In this document: positions 28,131-37,510 of the stretch, piece by piece
How positions within the stretch are numbered: position 1 is the first letter of the stretch
Layout of the letters: each line of letters opens with the position of its first letter
Assembly: GCF_009834565.1 (NCBI RefSeq)
Contig: NZ_CP019428.1
Location: forward strand, 558,001 to 622,000
Source: Pseudomonas sp. R76
Lineage (GTDB): Bacteria > Pseudomonadota > Gammaproteobacteria > Pseudomonadales > Pseudomonadaceae
Length of the DNA: 64,000 nucleotides
Direction of reading: 5' to 3'
The notes under the pieces: model-generated
Seen by the model: the letters and a program-made list of their open reading frames with translations, nothing else
What the model was told of the DNA's origin: nothing
The model's database searches: none
Program-made: the position numbers and the translations under genes

Positions 28131-28967
28131 ATGAATTATCGTCACGCCTTTCACGCCGGCAACCACGCCGATGTCTTCAAACACTTGACCTTGACCCGCC
28201 TCATCGCCTTGATGTCGCGCAAGGAGCAGCCGTTCGCCTACCTCGATACCCACGCCGGGATCGGGCTGTACGACCTGCAAGGTGATCAGGCCAACCGCAC
28301 CGGTGAATACCTGGAAGGCATCGCCCGCCTGTGGGGCGAGAGTGACCTGCCGCCGCTGACGGCCGACTACATGCGCGTGCTGCACGAGATGAACCCGGAT
28401 GGCCAGTTGCGCTACTACCCTGGTTCGCCGGAGCTGGCGCGCCGCCTCACACGGCCTCAGGACCGTGTGCTGCTGAATGAAAAACACCCGGAAGACGGCG
28501 TGTTGCTCAAGGACAACATGAAAGGCGATCGCCGTGTCAAAGTGCATTTGGGCGAAGGCTGGCATGTGCCGCGCGCCTTGCTGCCGGTGCCGGAAAAGCG
28601 CGCGTTGATGCTGATCGATCCGCCGTTTGAAAAGCTCGACGAAATGCAGCGCTGTGCAGCGTCCCTCAAGGAAGCGGTCAGCCGCATGCGCCAGACTGTT
28701 GCAGCGATCTGGTATCCAGTGAAAGACCAGCGCATGTTGCGTCGCTTCTACCAGGACCTGGCCGGCACCGGTGCGCCGAAGTTGCTGCGGGTGGAGTTAT
28801 TGGTGCATCCGCTGGACACGCCCAATACCCTCACGGGCTCGGGCCTGGCGATTGCCAACCCGCCGTGGGGGCTGGAAGAGGAGTTGCGTGAACTGCTGCC
28901 GTGGCTGTCCAAGAAACTTGGCCAGACCCAGGGCGGGTGGCAGATGGATTGGCTTATCGCTGAGTAA
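28131..28967 (+). CDS. rlmJ: 23S rRNA adenine(2030)-N6-methyltransferase
   Basis: The 278-residue enzyme methylates A2030 of 23S rRNA using S-adenosylmethionine. It begins MNYRHAFHAGNHADVFKH, the diagnostic RlmJ N-terminus, has the SAM-pocket stretch AYLDTHAGIGLYDL at about 36-49 and the catalytic DPPF motif at residues 163-166. GCAGGAG precedes the start. It is a single gene followed by a mini-hairpin repeat. Confidence 0.95.
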   Translation: MNYRHAFHAGNHADVFKHLTLTRLIALMSRKEQPFAYLDTHAGIGLYDLQGDQANRTGEYLEGIARLWGESDLPPLTADYMRVLHEMNPDGQLRYYPGSPELARRLTRPQDRVLLNEKHPEDGVLLKDNMKGDRRVKVHLGEGWHVPRALLPVPEKRALMLIDPPFEKLDEMQRCAASLKEAVSRMRQTVAAIWYPVKDQRMLRRFYQDLAGTGAPKLLRVELLVHPLDTPNTLTGSGLAIANPPWGLEEELRELLPWLSKKLGQTQGGWQMDWLIAE

Positions 28968-28969
28968 CT

Positions 28970-29082
28970 GATCGTTCCCACGCTCTGCGTGGGAATGTAT
29001 CTTGTGACGCTCCGCGTCACGCCTCAAGAGCGGACGCAGAGCGTCCCTGTCGGCATTCCCACGCGGAGCGTGGGAACGATCA
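28970..29082. repeat. Four-mini-hairpin repeat element, copy C
   Basis: Ends GATCGTTCCCACGC and GCGTGGGAACGATCA, with inner hairpins GTGACGC/GCGTCAC and GGACGC/GCGTCC-like. It lies between the convergent genes rlmJ and msrA and begins three bases after the rlmJ stop. Confidence 0.88.
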
Positions 29083-29097
29083 TCATCGGCGCTGCCC

Positions 29098-29745
29098 TTA
29101 GATCGGGCAGGTGACGCCGGTGCCGCCAATCCCGCAATACCCTTGCGGATTCTTCGCCAGGTACTGCTGGTGATACGCCTCGGCGAAGTACACCGTCGGC
29201 GCTTCTTCGATTTCCGTGGTGATGGTGCCCAGGCCAGCCTTGGTCAGCTCAGCCTGATACGCCTCGGCGCTGGCCTTCGCCGCTTCCAGGTGCTCAGGTT
29301 TCACGGCGTAGATCACCGAACGGTACTGGCTGCCGATGTCGTTGCCCTGGCGCATGCCCTGGGTCGGGTTGTGCAGTTCCCAGAACATTTTGAGCAGCTC
29401 TTCGTAACTGATCTTGTCTTGATCAAACACCACCAGTACCACTTCGCTATGGCCGGTCAGGCCCGAGCAGACTTCTTCGTACGTCGGGTTCGGCGTGTAA
29501 CCACCGGCATAACCGACCACAGTGCTGACCACGCCGTCGCGCTGCCAGAACCGGCGTTCGGCACCCCAGAAGCAGCCGAGACCGAAGATCGCGAACTCTA
29601 CGTTGTCGACAAACGGGCCGAGCAGCGGGTTGCCGTTGACGAAATGCGTCTCTGGCAGCGCCATCGGGGTTTCACGGCCAGGCAAAGCTTGTTCTTGAGT
29701 GGGCAACACGTTTTTGTTCACCAGAATTTCCGAGCGCAAGACCAT
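29098..29745 (-). CDS. msrA: Peptide methionine (S)-S-oxide reductase
   Basis: The 215-residue enzyme repairs oxidised methionine. It has the catalytic GCFWG motif with Cys58, the [18 protein letters not shown] substrate region and two C-terminal Cys (Cys204 and Cys213) that resolve the disulfide and pass electrons from thioredoxin. The start at 29745 has GAGAGGAC upstream. The gene is the neighbour of dipA as in P. aeruginosa and lies 73 bases before the dipA stop, with its own start region facing away from it on the same strand. Confidence 0.96.
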   Translation of the reverse strand: MVLRSEILVNKNVLPTQEQALPGRETPMALPETHFVNGNPLLGPFVDNVEFAIFGLGCFWGAERRFWQRDGVVSTVVGYAGGYTPNPTYEEVCSGLTGHSEVVLVVFDQDKISYEELLKMFWELHNPTQGMRQGNDIGSQYRSVIYAVKPEHLEAAKASAEAYQAELTKAGLGTITTEIEEAPTVYFAEAYHQQYLAKNPQGYCGIGGTGVTCPI

Positions 29746-29818
29746 GATCAGTCCTCTCGTCAGGTTGAGTTAGCGGTAAAGATTCAGACAGCCAGTGTGC
29801 CCGAGTGTTACAGCGCTG

Positions 29819-32512
29819 TCAGGCGATTGGCCCGCGCGGGTAGCGTTTAAGCTTCTCGAGCAGCTCTGCACCGGGGATCGGCCGGTCGAAGAGGTAGCCT
29901 TGGCCCACATCGCAGCGATGCCGGCGCAGGAACGCCAGTTGCTCGGCGGTCTCGATGCCTTCGGCCACCACCTTGAGCTTGAGGTTGTGGGCCATGGCGA
30001 TAACCGCCGAGGTGATTTCCATGTCGTCCTGGTTGTCCGGGATTTCGTGGATAAAACTGCGATCGATCTTGATGATGTCGATGGGGAATTTTTTCAGGTA
30101 GCTCAGCGATGAGTAACCCGTGCCGAAGTCGTCCATGGCCAGGGTCAGGCCAAAACTCTTCAGTTGGTCCAGTTGCAGGCGCGTGTCTTCGGTGGCTTCC
30201 AGCAGCAGGCCTTCGGTCAGCTCCAGCTCCAGCAGGTTGGCTGGCAACTGTTCTTCCTTGAGGATGGTGGCAATCGAGGCCACCAGGTCCGGGTCGGAGA
30301 ACTGCTTGGGCGACAGGTTGATCGCCACCTGCAAATTGCCCATGCCTGCGGCGGTCAGCTGACGGCTCATGCGGCAGGCCTGGCGTGCGATCCATTTGCC
30401 GATCGGGATGATCAGGCCGGTTTCTTCTGCCACGCTGATGAATTGATCAGGGCGGATCATGCCCTTTTCCGGGTGGTTCCAGCGCAGCAGCGCTTCCATG
30501 GCCAGCAAGCGGCCGCTGCGCAGGCACAGTTTGGGCTGGTAGAACACGTCCAGCTCGTTCTGAGTCAGGGCGCGGCGCAGGTTGTTTTCCACGAACAGCT
30601 TGTAACTGGCCTCGGCATTCAGTGCCTCGGTAAACACCTGTACCTGGTGTTTGCCGTTGGCTTTGGCCTTGTGCAGCGCCAACCCGGCGTTACGCATCAG
30701 GGTTTGCGGGTCGCGGCCATGCAGAGGCGCACAGGCCAGGCCCACGGAGCCGGTGACACTGATCAACTGGTTGTCGACGAACATCGGTTTGTCGAGGGTC
30801 GCCAGCAATTGGCTGGCGACCTGCTGGCCAGTCTCCAGGTCGGTGTCGTCGAGCAACACCGCAAACTCATTACTGGCAAACCGCGCGAGGCTGCCACTGG
30901 CACTCAGGCTGTTGCGCAGGCGGCGCGCCAGGCTGATCAGCAGCTTGTCGCCCGTTTGGTGGCCAAGGCTGTCGTTGATCCGCTTGAAGTTGTCGATGTC
31001 CACCAGCAACAGGCTGATCGGGCTGTCGCTGTCGCGGGCAAAGCGCTCGTCGAGGTTGCGGATAAACGCCGGGCGGTTGCCCAGGTTGGTCAGGTTGTCG
31101 GTGTAGGCCAGGCGCTCGATGCGCTGCTGGGCCAGCTTGGTCTGGGTGATGTCTTCGTAGATGCCGATGTAGTGCGTCAGCTCACGGTTGTCGCCATACA
31201 CTTTGGAAATCGACAGCTGGCCCCAGTAGGGTTCGAGGTTCTTGCGTCGGCTCTTGAACTCACCCTGCCAACTGTTGCTCTTGGCCAGGCTCGACGGCGC
31301 GTCGAACAGCAGTTCGCTGAGGTTCTCCAGCGCCGGCAACTGCGCCAGGCGATGGCCATGGACTTCTTCGGCGCTGTACTGGGTGATCGCGGTGAAGCTG
31401 GGGTTGACGTACTCCACCACGCCGTCGCAATTGACCAGCAAAAAGGCGTTGGCGCTTTGCTCCACGGCTCGCTGGAACAGGTGCAGCGCGCTGGTGGCGG
31501 TGCGCCGGTTGTGGTTGTTGATCACTTGCGCGAATTGGTCCGCCAGCTCGCCGGCAAAGGCGATCTCATCGGCCTGCCAGGCACGCGAGCTGCCGCGTTG
31601 TTCCAGGCACAACACGCCGATCACCTGGCCATCGACGCGGATGCTGGCGTCGAGCATGGCGTGCACATCCTTGGCGCGCAGGCTCTCGGCCATTTCCCGG
31701 GTGCGCGGGTCGCGCATCGCATGGGTGGCGTCGATGGCGCGGCTCGAATGCAGGGCTTCCAGGTAGTCCGGGAAGCCGCTGGCGTCGATTGCTTCAGGCA
31801 AGTGGTGTTGTTGGTCGTCGCGGTGGTACGCCGAGATCGGCACCAGGCGCTGGCCTTCAAGGTTCCAGATGCTCGCGCAATCGATCTGGTAGATATCGCA
31901 GGCGCTGCGGGTGATCAGCTCGGCGGCTTCCTGCAACGAATTGGGCGTGGTGTAGCGCTGGCGCGCCAGCAGCAGGATCAGCTCCTGTTGGGCGCGCACG
32001 CGTTCCAGGTGCTGCAATTGTTCCTGCTGGGCGCGCTGGTTGAGTTCCAGGGCGATCTGCAGGCGGCTGTTCTGGTTTTCCAGGTCGGCCGTCGGGGCGG
32101 CGGTGGGGATTTCGCTGAACAGGCCGTCGACCACCATCAGGTAGCCGCGCAGCAGGTGACGGTTGTGTTGTTTGTAGGCCTCGCCCATTTCCAGCAGGCT
32201 CAGCGGGCCGTCATTGGTGTGCAGGGTGTAGCGCACCAGGTAATGCGGGCTCTGGGTCAGTTGCTGCTGGATCGCATCGTGCAGCTGATAGCGCGCTTGA
32301 GGTTCCATCAAGCTGGCGTAGGGTGTGCCGACCAATGCACACAGTTCCATCGCCGGCAGACCGAATTGGCGCTCGCAATTGGGGTCGAGGTACAGCAGCG
32401 CCCAGCTTGCCTCATTAAGCCGCTCGAAACGCAGCATACCGAGGCGCGAGGGCACCGGTAACTGCGTCACTACCTCGGCCGCCATACGGGCGACATCGGG
32501 TTGGCTTTTCAT
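29819..32512 (-). CDS. dipA: Cyclic-di-GMP phosphodiesterase DipA (PAS-GAF-PAS-GGDEF-EAL)
   Basis: The 897-residue cytoplasmic protein has a PAS-like domain at about 22-130, a coiled region, a GAF domain at 190-335, a PAS domain at 345-460, a GGDEF domain at 467-630 and an EAL domain at 640-890. The diguanylate cyclase signature is degenerate: ASNEF at 546-550. The EAL catalytic set is intact (MEALLRW at 672-678, later DDFGTGYSSL and VAEGIET). Hence it should cleave c-di-GMP, with the GGDEF part regulatory. Architecture, the ASNEF variant and position next to aceF and msrA all match DipA of P. aeruginosa, needed for biofilm dispersal. The start at 32512 is preferred to an ATG 42 bases upstream. 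Confidence 0.92.
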   Translation of the reverse strand: MKSQPDVARMAAEVVTQLPVPSRLGMLRFERLNEASWALLYLDPNCERQFGLPAMELCALVGTPYASLMEPQARYQLHDAIQQQLTQSPHYLVRYTLHTNDGPLSLLEMGEAYKQHNRHLLRGYLMVVDGLFSEIPTAAPTADLENQNSRLQIALELNQRAQQEQLQHLERVRAQQELILLLARQRYTTPNSLQEAAELITRSACDIYQIDCASIWNLEGQRLVPISAYHRDDQQHHLPEAIDASGFPDYLEALHSSRAIDATHAMRDPRTREMAESLRAKDVHAMLDASIRVDGQVIGVLCLEQRGSSRAWQADEIAFAGELADQFAQVINNHNRRTATSALHLFQRAVEQSANAFLLVNCDGVVEYVNPSFTAITQYSAEEVHGHRLAQLPALENLSELLFDAPSSLAKSNSWQGEFKSRRKNLEPYWGQLSISKVYGDNRELTHYIGIYEDITQTKLAQQRIERLAYTDNLTNLGNRPAFIRNLDERFARDSDSPISLLLVDIDNFKRINDSLGHQTGDKLLISLARRLRNSLSASGSLARFASNEFAVLLDDTDLETGQQVASQLLATLDKPMFVDNQLISVTGSVGLACAPLHGRDPQTLMRNAGLALHKAKANGKHQVQVFTEALNAEASYKLFVENNLRRALTQNELDVFYQPKLCLRSGRLLAMEALLRWNHPEKGMIRPDQFISVAEETGLIIPIGKWIARQACRMSRQLTAAGMGNLQVAINLSPKQFSDPDLVASIATILKEEQLPANLLELELTEGLLLEATEDTRLQLDQLKSFGLTLAMDDFGTGYSSLSYLKKFPIDIIKIDRSFIHEIPDNQDDMEITSAVIAMAHNLKLKVVAEGIETAEQLAFLRRHRCDVGQGYLFDRPIPGAELLEKLKRYPRGPIA

Positions 32513-32638
32513 GGGGAAACTCGCTTGGGAAAATGCGCACGGCGCCGGGCTCACGCCCTCTTTACTGTCGCCTGCGGCAAGGTTGCATCATGCAGCACGC
32601 ACTGACAAGAGAGGATGAAGGCTAAGTGCTATATGGCT

Positions 32639-32667
32639 GTTATCGGCCGCCGGAGCGGTTTCTGCAA
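32639..32667 (-). promoter_or_regulatory. Candidate dipA promoter
   Basis: On the minus strand TTGCAG (32662-32667) and GATAAC (32639-32644) are spaced by 17 bases. GCCGATAA, the sigma-28 -10 consensus, overlaps the -10 box, but no TAAA lies 15 bases before it. The gap 32513-32829 also holds the aceF terminator at 32731-32758 and a GC-rich stem-loop at 32797-32820; nothing else is evident. Confidence 0.4.
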
Positions 32668-32730
32668 TCCAGGTGATGGGTGGCGCATTGACGCAGGTAC
32701 GACGCCCTTTGCCCCTACAAAAAAGCCGGC

Positions 32731-32758
32731 CAAAAAAAGCCCCGCCAATTGGCGGGGT
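32731..32758 (-). terminator. Rho-independent terminator of aceEF
   Basis: On the minus strand the palindrome CCCCGCCAATTGGCGGGG is followed by CTTTTTTTG. It lies about 70 bases past the aceF stop. A second stem, GGCCTCTGC/GCAGAGGCC at 32797-32820, lies between it and the stop without a T tract. Confidence 0.92.
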
Positions 32759-32829
32759 TGAGGTACGAGCGTGGCGCTCGAAAATCGGTGCAGCCAGGCC
32801 TCTGCGGTGAAGCAGAGGCCCGTTGAGGC

Positions 32830-34470
32830 TTACAGCAAGATGGTGCGGATGTCGTTCAGCAGTTGGCTCAGACGCTGCGTGAAGCGTGCAGCAGCGGCGC
32901 CGTTGATCACACGGTGATCGTAGGACAACGACAGCGGCAGCATCAGCTTCGGCTGGAACGCTTTACCGTCCCACACAGGCTGGATGGTTGCTTTGGACAC
33001 ACCCAGGATCGCCACTTCCGGCGCGTTGACGATTGGCGTGAAGCCAGTGCCGCCAATGTGCCCGAGGCTGGAGATGGTGAAGCACGCGCCCTGCATGTCG
33101 TCCGGGGTGAGCTTCTTGTCGCGGGCCTTGGCAGCCAGTGCAGCGGCTTCGGCAGCGAGTTGCAGCAGGCTCTTCTGGTCGACGTTCTTGATGACCGGTA
33201 CCAGCAGGCCATCCGGGGTGTCTACCGCGAAACCGATGTGCACGTACTTCTTGCGGATAATCGCCTTGCCGCTTGGTGCCAGCGAGGCGTTGAAGTCCGG
33301 CAGCTCCTTGAGCAAATGCGCGCAGGCCTTGAGCAGCAGCGGCAGCACGGTCAGTTTCACGCCGGCCTTTTCGGCCACGGCTTTCTGCGCAACGCGGAAA
33401 GCTTCCAGGTCGGTGATGTCGGCCTGGTCGAACTGGGTCACGTGCGGGATATTCAGCCAGCTGGCGTGCAGACCGGCCGCGCCGATTTGCATCAGGCGGG
33501 TCATCGGCACTTCTTCGATTTCGCCGAAGCGGCTGAAGTCGACGGTGCGGATCGGCGGAATGCCCGAACCACCGGTCGCGCCGCCAGCAGCCGGCGCTTC
33601 CTTGGCTTTCTGCATCATGGCTTTGACGTAAACCTGCACGTCTTCTTTCAGCACACGACCGTGTGGGCCAGTGGCCGACACAGCGTTCAGCTCAACGCCG
33701 AACTCACGGGCCAGCTGACGCACGGCAGGGCCGGCGTGAACCTTGGCACCGCTTGGCGCAGGTGCGGCAGCCGCAGGAGCCGGTGCGGCCTCGGCTTTTG
33801 CAGCAGGCGCAGGCGCAGCAGCCGGAGCCGCTTCAGCCTTGGCCGCCGGCGCAGCGGCGGCGGGTGCTGCGGCAGGTGCAGCGCCTTGTACTTTGAGCTT
33901 GAGGATGAAGTCGCCAGTGCCGACTTCGTCTTCCAGCTTGACCGCGATGCTTTCCACCACGCCGGCAGCCGGCGAAGGGATTTCCATGGAGGCCTTGTCG
34001 GACTCCAGGGTGATCAGCGACTGGTCGGCTTCGACAGTGTCGCCGACCTTGACCAGCAGCTCGATGATCTTGGCCTTGCCCGACGAGCCGATGTCCGGAA
34101 CATGAATGTCCTGAACGGAGGCGGCGGCAGGTGCAGCGGCCGGGGCTGGAGCAGCCTCGGCAGCGGCAGGTTTTTCAGCAGCAGGTGCGGGTGCAGCAGC
34201 GGCAGCAGGCGCTGGCGCAGGGGCCGCATCAGCGGCACCTTCGATTTCCAGTTCCAGCAGTTCGTCGCCTTCTTTCAGGCGGTCGCCCAGCTTCACTTTC
34301 AGGCTCTTGACCACACCGGCTTTGGGGGCAGGGATTTCCATGCTCGCCTTGTCCGATTCCAGGGTCAGGATGCTCTGGTCGGCTTCGACTTTGTCGCCGA
34401 CCTTCACAAACAGCTCGATTACTTCACCTTCACCGCTGCCGATGTCAGGTACGCGAATGAGTTCGCTCAC
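32830..34470 (-). CDS. aceF: Pyruvate dehydrogenase E2, dihydrolipoamide acetyltransferase
   Basis: The 546-residue core subunit transfers acetyl groups to CoA. It has two lipoyl domains with ESDKASMEIP motifs (lipoyl Lys41 and Lys159), each followed by a flexible Ala/Pro-rich linker. A peripheral subunit-binding domain follows at about 250-290 (HAGPAVRQLAREFGVELNAV). The catalytic domain ends with DHRVING, in which His519 is the active-site residue. It lies 11 bases below aceE on the same strand and ends in a strong terminator, so the two form an operon; no E3 gene is nearby. Confidence 0.97.
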   Translation of the reverse strand: MSELIRVPDIGSGEGEVIELFVKVGDKVEADQSILTLESDKASMEIPAPKAGVVKSLKVKLGDRLKEGDELLELEIEGAADAAPAPAPAAAAAPAPAAEKPAAAEAAPAPAAAPAAASVQDIHVPDIGSSGKAKIIELLVKVGDTVEADQSLITLESDKASMEIPSPAAGVVESIAVKLEDEVGTGDFILKLKVQGAAPAAAPAAAAPAAKAEAAPAAAPAPAAKAEAAPAPAAAAPAPSGAKVHAGPAVRQLAREFGVELNAVSATGPHGRVLKEDVQVYVKAMMQKAKEAPAAGGATGGSGIPPIRTVDFSRFGEIEEVPMTRLMQIGAAGLHASWLNIPHVTQFDQADITDLEAFRVAQKAVAEKAGVKLTVLPLLLKACAHLLKELPDFNASLAPSGKAIIRKKYVHIGFAVDTPDGLLVPVIKNVDQKSLLQLAAEAAALAAKARDKKLTPDDMQGACFTISSLGHIGGTGFTPIVNAPEVAILGVSKATIQPVWDGKAFQPKLMLPLSLSYDHRVINGAAAARFTQRLSQLLNDIRTILL

Positions 34471-34481
34471 AAAAAATCTCC

Positions 34482-37127
34482 TCAGCAGTCCAGTGGGTTG
34501 CGTTTTTCCGGGTTGATCCCGAACTTGACGATAGCGTCAGCCACCACCTTAGGTTCGATCTCACCACGGTCAGCCAAGGCTTCCAGGGCTGCCAACACCA
34601 CGAAATGACGGTCAACTTCGAAGAAGTGACGCAGCTTCTTGCGGCTGTCACTGCGGCCGAAACCGTCGGTGCCCAAGACTTTGAATTCCTTGGACGGGAC
34701 CCACTGGCGAATCTGTTCAGCAAAAAGCTTCATGTAGTCGGTAGAGGCGATGACTGGACCTTTACGGCCGGCCAGGCATTCTTCGACGTAGCTCTTCGCT
34801 GGCTTCTGACCTGGGTGCAGGCGATTATTGCGCTCTACGGCCAGGCCGTCGCGACGCAGTTCGTTGAAGCTGGTAACGCTCCACACGTCAGCGCCGACGT
34901 TGAACTCATCACGCAGGATCTTCGCTGCTTCACGCACTTCACGCAGGATGGTGCCGGAGCCCATCAACTGCACGTGGTGCGCCGCTTCCTTGGTGTCTTC
35001 TTCGAGCAGGTACATGCCCTTGATGATGCCTTCCTCAACACCGGCCGGCATGGCTGGTTGCTGGTAGGACTCGTTCATCACGGTGATGTAGTAGAAAACG
35101 TCCTGCTGCTCTTCGGTCATCTTCTTCATGCCGTCCTGGATGATCACCGCCAGCTCATAGCCGTAGGTTGGATCAAAGGTGCGGCAGTTCGGGATGGTGG
35201 CAGCCAGGATGTGGCTGTGACCGTCTTCGTGTTGCAGGCCTTCGCCGTTCAGCGTGGTACGGCCGGCGGTGCCGCCGATCAGGAAGCCACGGGTACGGCT
35301 GTCGCCTGCTGCCCAAGCCAGGTCGCCGATACGCTGGAAGCCGAACATCGAGTAGAAGATGTAGAACGGCAGCATCGGCTGGTTGTGGCTGGAGTACGAA
35401 GTACCGGCAGCGATGAAGGAGCTCATGGCGCCCGCTTCGTTGATGCCTTCTTCGAGGATCTGGCCCTTCTTGTCTTCCTTGTAGAACATCACCTGGTCTT
35501 TATCGACTGGCTCGTAGAGCTGGCCGACGGAGGAGTAGATGCCCAACTGACGGAACATGCCTTCCATACCGAAGGTACGGGCTTCGTCCGGGATGATCGG
35601 GACGATACGCGAGCCGATTTCCTTGTCCTTGACCAGCTGCGCGAGGATCCGCACGAAGGCCATGGTGGTGGAGATTTCACGGTCGCCCGAGCCGTCCAGG
35701 ATAGCCTTGAGGGTATCCAGTGGCGGGGTCGGAATGTCGAAGGACTTGGCGCGGCGCTGTGGCACGAAACCGCCCAGTGCGGCGCGACGCTCGCTGAGGT
35801 AGCGGGCTTCGGCGCTGTTTGGCTCCGGTTTGAAGAACGGCAGGTTCTCCAGCTCTTCGTCCTTGACCGGGATGTCGAAACGATCGCGGAACAGCTTCAG
35901 GCTTTCAACATCAACTTTCTTGGTGTTGTGCGCAGTGTTTTTCGCTTCGCCGGCACCGGTGCCATAACCCTTGATGGTCTTGGCCAGGATGACGGTCGGC
36001 TGTTCTTTGTGGTTGACCGCTTCGTGGTACGCCGCATAGACCTTGTACGGGTCGTGGCCGCCACGGTTGAGTTTCCAGATCTCGTCGTCGGACAGGTCGG
36101 CAACCATCGCCTTGAGTTCAGGCGTGTTGAAGAAGTGTTCACGCACGAACGCGCCGTCTTTGGCTTTGTAGTTCTGGTACTCGCCGTCGATGACTTCGTC
36201 CATGCGACGTTGCAGGATACCGTCGACGTCTTTGGCCAGCAGTGGGTCCCAGAAACGGCCCCAGATGACTTTGGTCACGTTCCACTGAGCACCGCGGAAC
36301 ACGCCTTCGAGTTCCTGGATGATCTTGCCGTTGCCGCGAACCGGGCCGTCGAGGCGCTGCAGGTTGCAGTTGATGACGAAGATCAGGTTGTCGAGCTTCT
36401 CGCGGCCGGCCAGGGAGATGGCGCCCAGGGATTCCGGCTCGTCGCACTCGCCGTCGCCCAGGAAGCACCAGACTTTCTGCTTGCCTTCAGGGATGAAGCC
36501 ACGCGCTTCCAGGTACTTCATGAAGCGAGCCTGGTAGATCGCCTGGATCGGGCCAAGGCCCATGGATACAGTCGGGAACTGCCAGAAATCAGGCATCAGC
36601 CAAGGGTGCGGGTACGACGACAGGCCGTTACCGTCCACTTCCTGGCGGAAGTTGTTCATGTGTTCTTCGGTGATGCGGCCTTCCATGAACGCACGGGCGT
36701 AAACGCCTGGAGAAGTGTGGCCCTGGAAGTAGATCAGGTCGCCGCCGTGTTCGTCGGTCGGGGCCTGGAAGAAGTAGTTGAAGCCGATGTCATACAGGGT
36801 TGCGCTGGAAGCGAAGCTGGAGATGTGACCGCCCAGGTCAGAATCTTTCAAGTTCGTGCGCATTACCATCGCCATGGCGTTCCAACGTACCAGCGAGCGA
36901 ATGCGGCGTTCCATGAACAGGTCGCCAGGCATGCGTGCTTCGTGGGTAACGGGGATGGTGTTGCGGTATGGCGTAGTGATGGCGTAGGGCAGTTGCGAGC
37001 CGCTGCGGGTCGCGAGTTCGCCCATACGGGTCATCAGGTAGTGAGCACGGTCTTCGCCTTCTTTGTCGAGAACCGATTCCAGGGCGTCCAGCCATTCCTG
37101 GGTTTCGACGGGATCGAGGTCTTGCAT
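34482..37127 (-). CDS. aceE: Pyruvate dehydrogenase E1 component
   Basis: The homodimeric-type E1 decarboxylates pyruvate with thiamine diphosphate and acetylates E2 lipoyl groups. The cofactor motif starts GDGECDEPESLGAISLAG and ends in FVINCNLQRLDGPV. The protein ends RNPLDC. I place the start at ATG 37127 (881 residues), which begins MQDLDPVETQEWLDALE as in P. aeruginosa and has GGAG seven bases upstream. An in-frame ATG at 37202 would add 25 residues and cannot be excluded. A pair of palindromes lies in the promoter region upstream. Confidence 0.95.
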   Translation of the reverse strand: MQDLDPVETQEWLDALESVLDKEGEDRAHYLMTRMGELATRSGSQLPYAITTPYRNTIPVTHEARMPGDLFMERRIRSLVRWNAMAMVMRTNLKDSDLGGHISSFASSATLYDIGFNYFFQAPTDEHGGDLIYFQGHTSPGVYARAFMEGRITEEHMNNFRQEVDGNGLSSYPHPWLMPDFWQFPTVSMGLGPIQAIYQARFMKYLEARGFIPEGKQKVWCFLGDGECDEPESLGAISLAGREKLDNLIFVINCNLQRLDGPVRGNGKIIQELEGVFRGAQWNVTKVIWGRFWDPLLAKDVDGILQRRMDEVIDGEYQNYKAKDGAFVREHFFNTPELKAMVADLSDDEIWKLNRGGHDPYKVYAAYHEAVNHKEQPTVILAKTIKGYGTGAGEAKNTAHNTKKVDVESLKLFRDRFDIPVKDEELENLPFFKPEPNSAEARYLSERRAALGGFVPQRRAKSFDIPTPPLDTLKAILDGSGDREISTTMAFVRILAQLVKDKEIGSRIVPIIPDEARTFGMEGMFRQLGIYSSVGQLYEPVDKDQVMFYKEDKKGQILEEGINEAGAMSSFIAAGTSYSSHNQPMLPFYIFYSMFGFQRIGDLAWAAGDSRTRGFLIGGTAGRTTLNGEGLQHEDGHSHILAATIPNCRTFDPTYGYELAVIIQDGMKKMTEEQQDVFYYITVMNESYQQPAMPAGVEEGIIKGMYLLEEDTKEAAHHVQLMGSGTILREVREAAKILRDEFNVGADVWSVTSFNELRRDGLAVERNNRLHPGQKPAKSYVEECLAGRKGPVIASTDYMKLFAEQIRQWVPSKEFKVLGTDGFGRSDSRKKLRHFFEVDRHFVVLAALEALADRGEIEPKVVADAIVKFGINPEKRNPLDC

Positions 37128-37238
37128 GGCTTGCTCCAGGGCGGAAAGGCTACCAGAATCGGTTGCCTGAAGTTTGCGACTGGCCTTGTGGGCAGACGAC
37201 ATAAATTCTTGGATGGCCGAAGGTTGCTTCGGCGTCCT

Positions 37239-37307
37239 GTAGTTTTACTACAAATCGTCGGCCATTTCAGCCTTTCGAATGTATATACGAGTAGTAAAAC
37301 TACACAA
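37239..37307 (-). promoter_or_regulatory. aceE promoter with two GTAGT-N3-ACTAC palindromes
   Basis: GTAGTAAAACTAC at 37291-37303 and GTAGTTTTACTAC at 37239-37251 are reverse complements of each other, centred 52 bases apart (about five helical turns). On the minus strand TTGTGT (37302-37307) and TATACA (37280-37285), 16 bases apart, make a plausible promoter whose spacer contains the first palindrome; the second lies just past the start point. The GT-N3-AC core is that of FadR-subfamily GntR regulators, to which PdhR belongs. A small GCCGAA/TTCGGC hairpin is at 37216-37233. The rest of the gap 37128-37510, AT-rich near 37405-37440, should hold the glnE promoter, but I see no strong one. Confidence 0.6.
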
Positions 37308-37510
37308 GATTGAGCGTATGGCTCAGTCTGGCTGGTGAGCATAATCGTTATTGTTGATCTTTTGCGAACAAGAAAAGGTGAAAGTTTGATGTTGCCTGCC
37401 AAGATTAATTTAATTTCAGCTATTTATAACCTTTGTTCGACAGTCCTTCACCGAGCGTGGTTCTTGCGTTCACAGCAACACGCCATTTACGCGCCGATCA
37501 AGGATAGACC

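Noticed and set aside
34605..37313. A 902-codon open frame opposite aceE
   Set aside because: Antisense shadow of a conserved enzyme gene; composition is Gln/His/Val-rich without family motifs.
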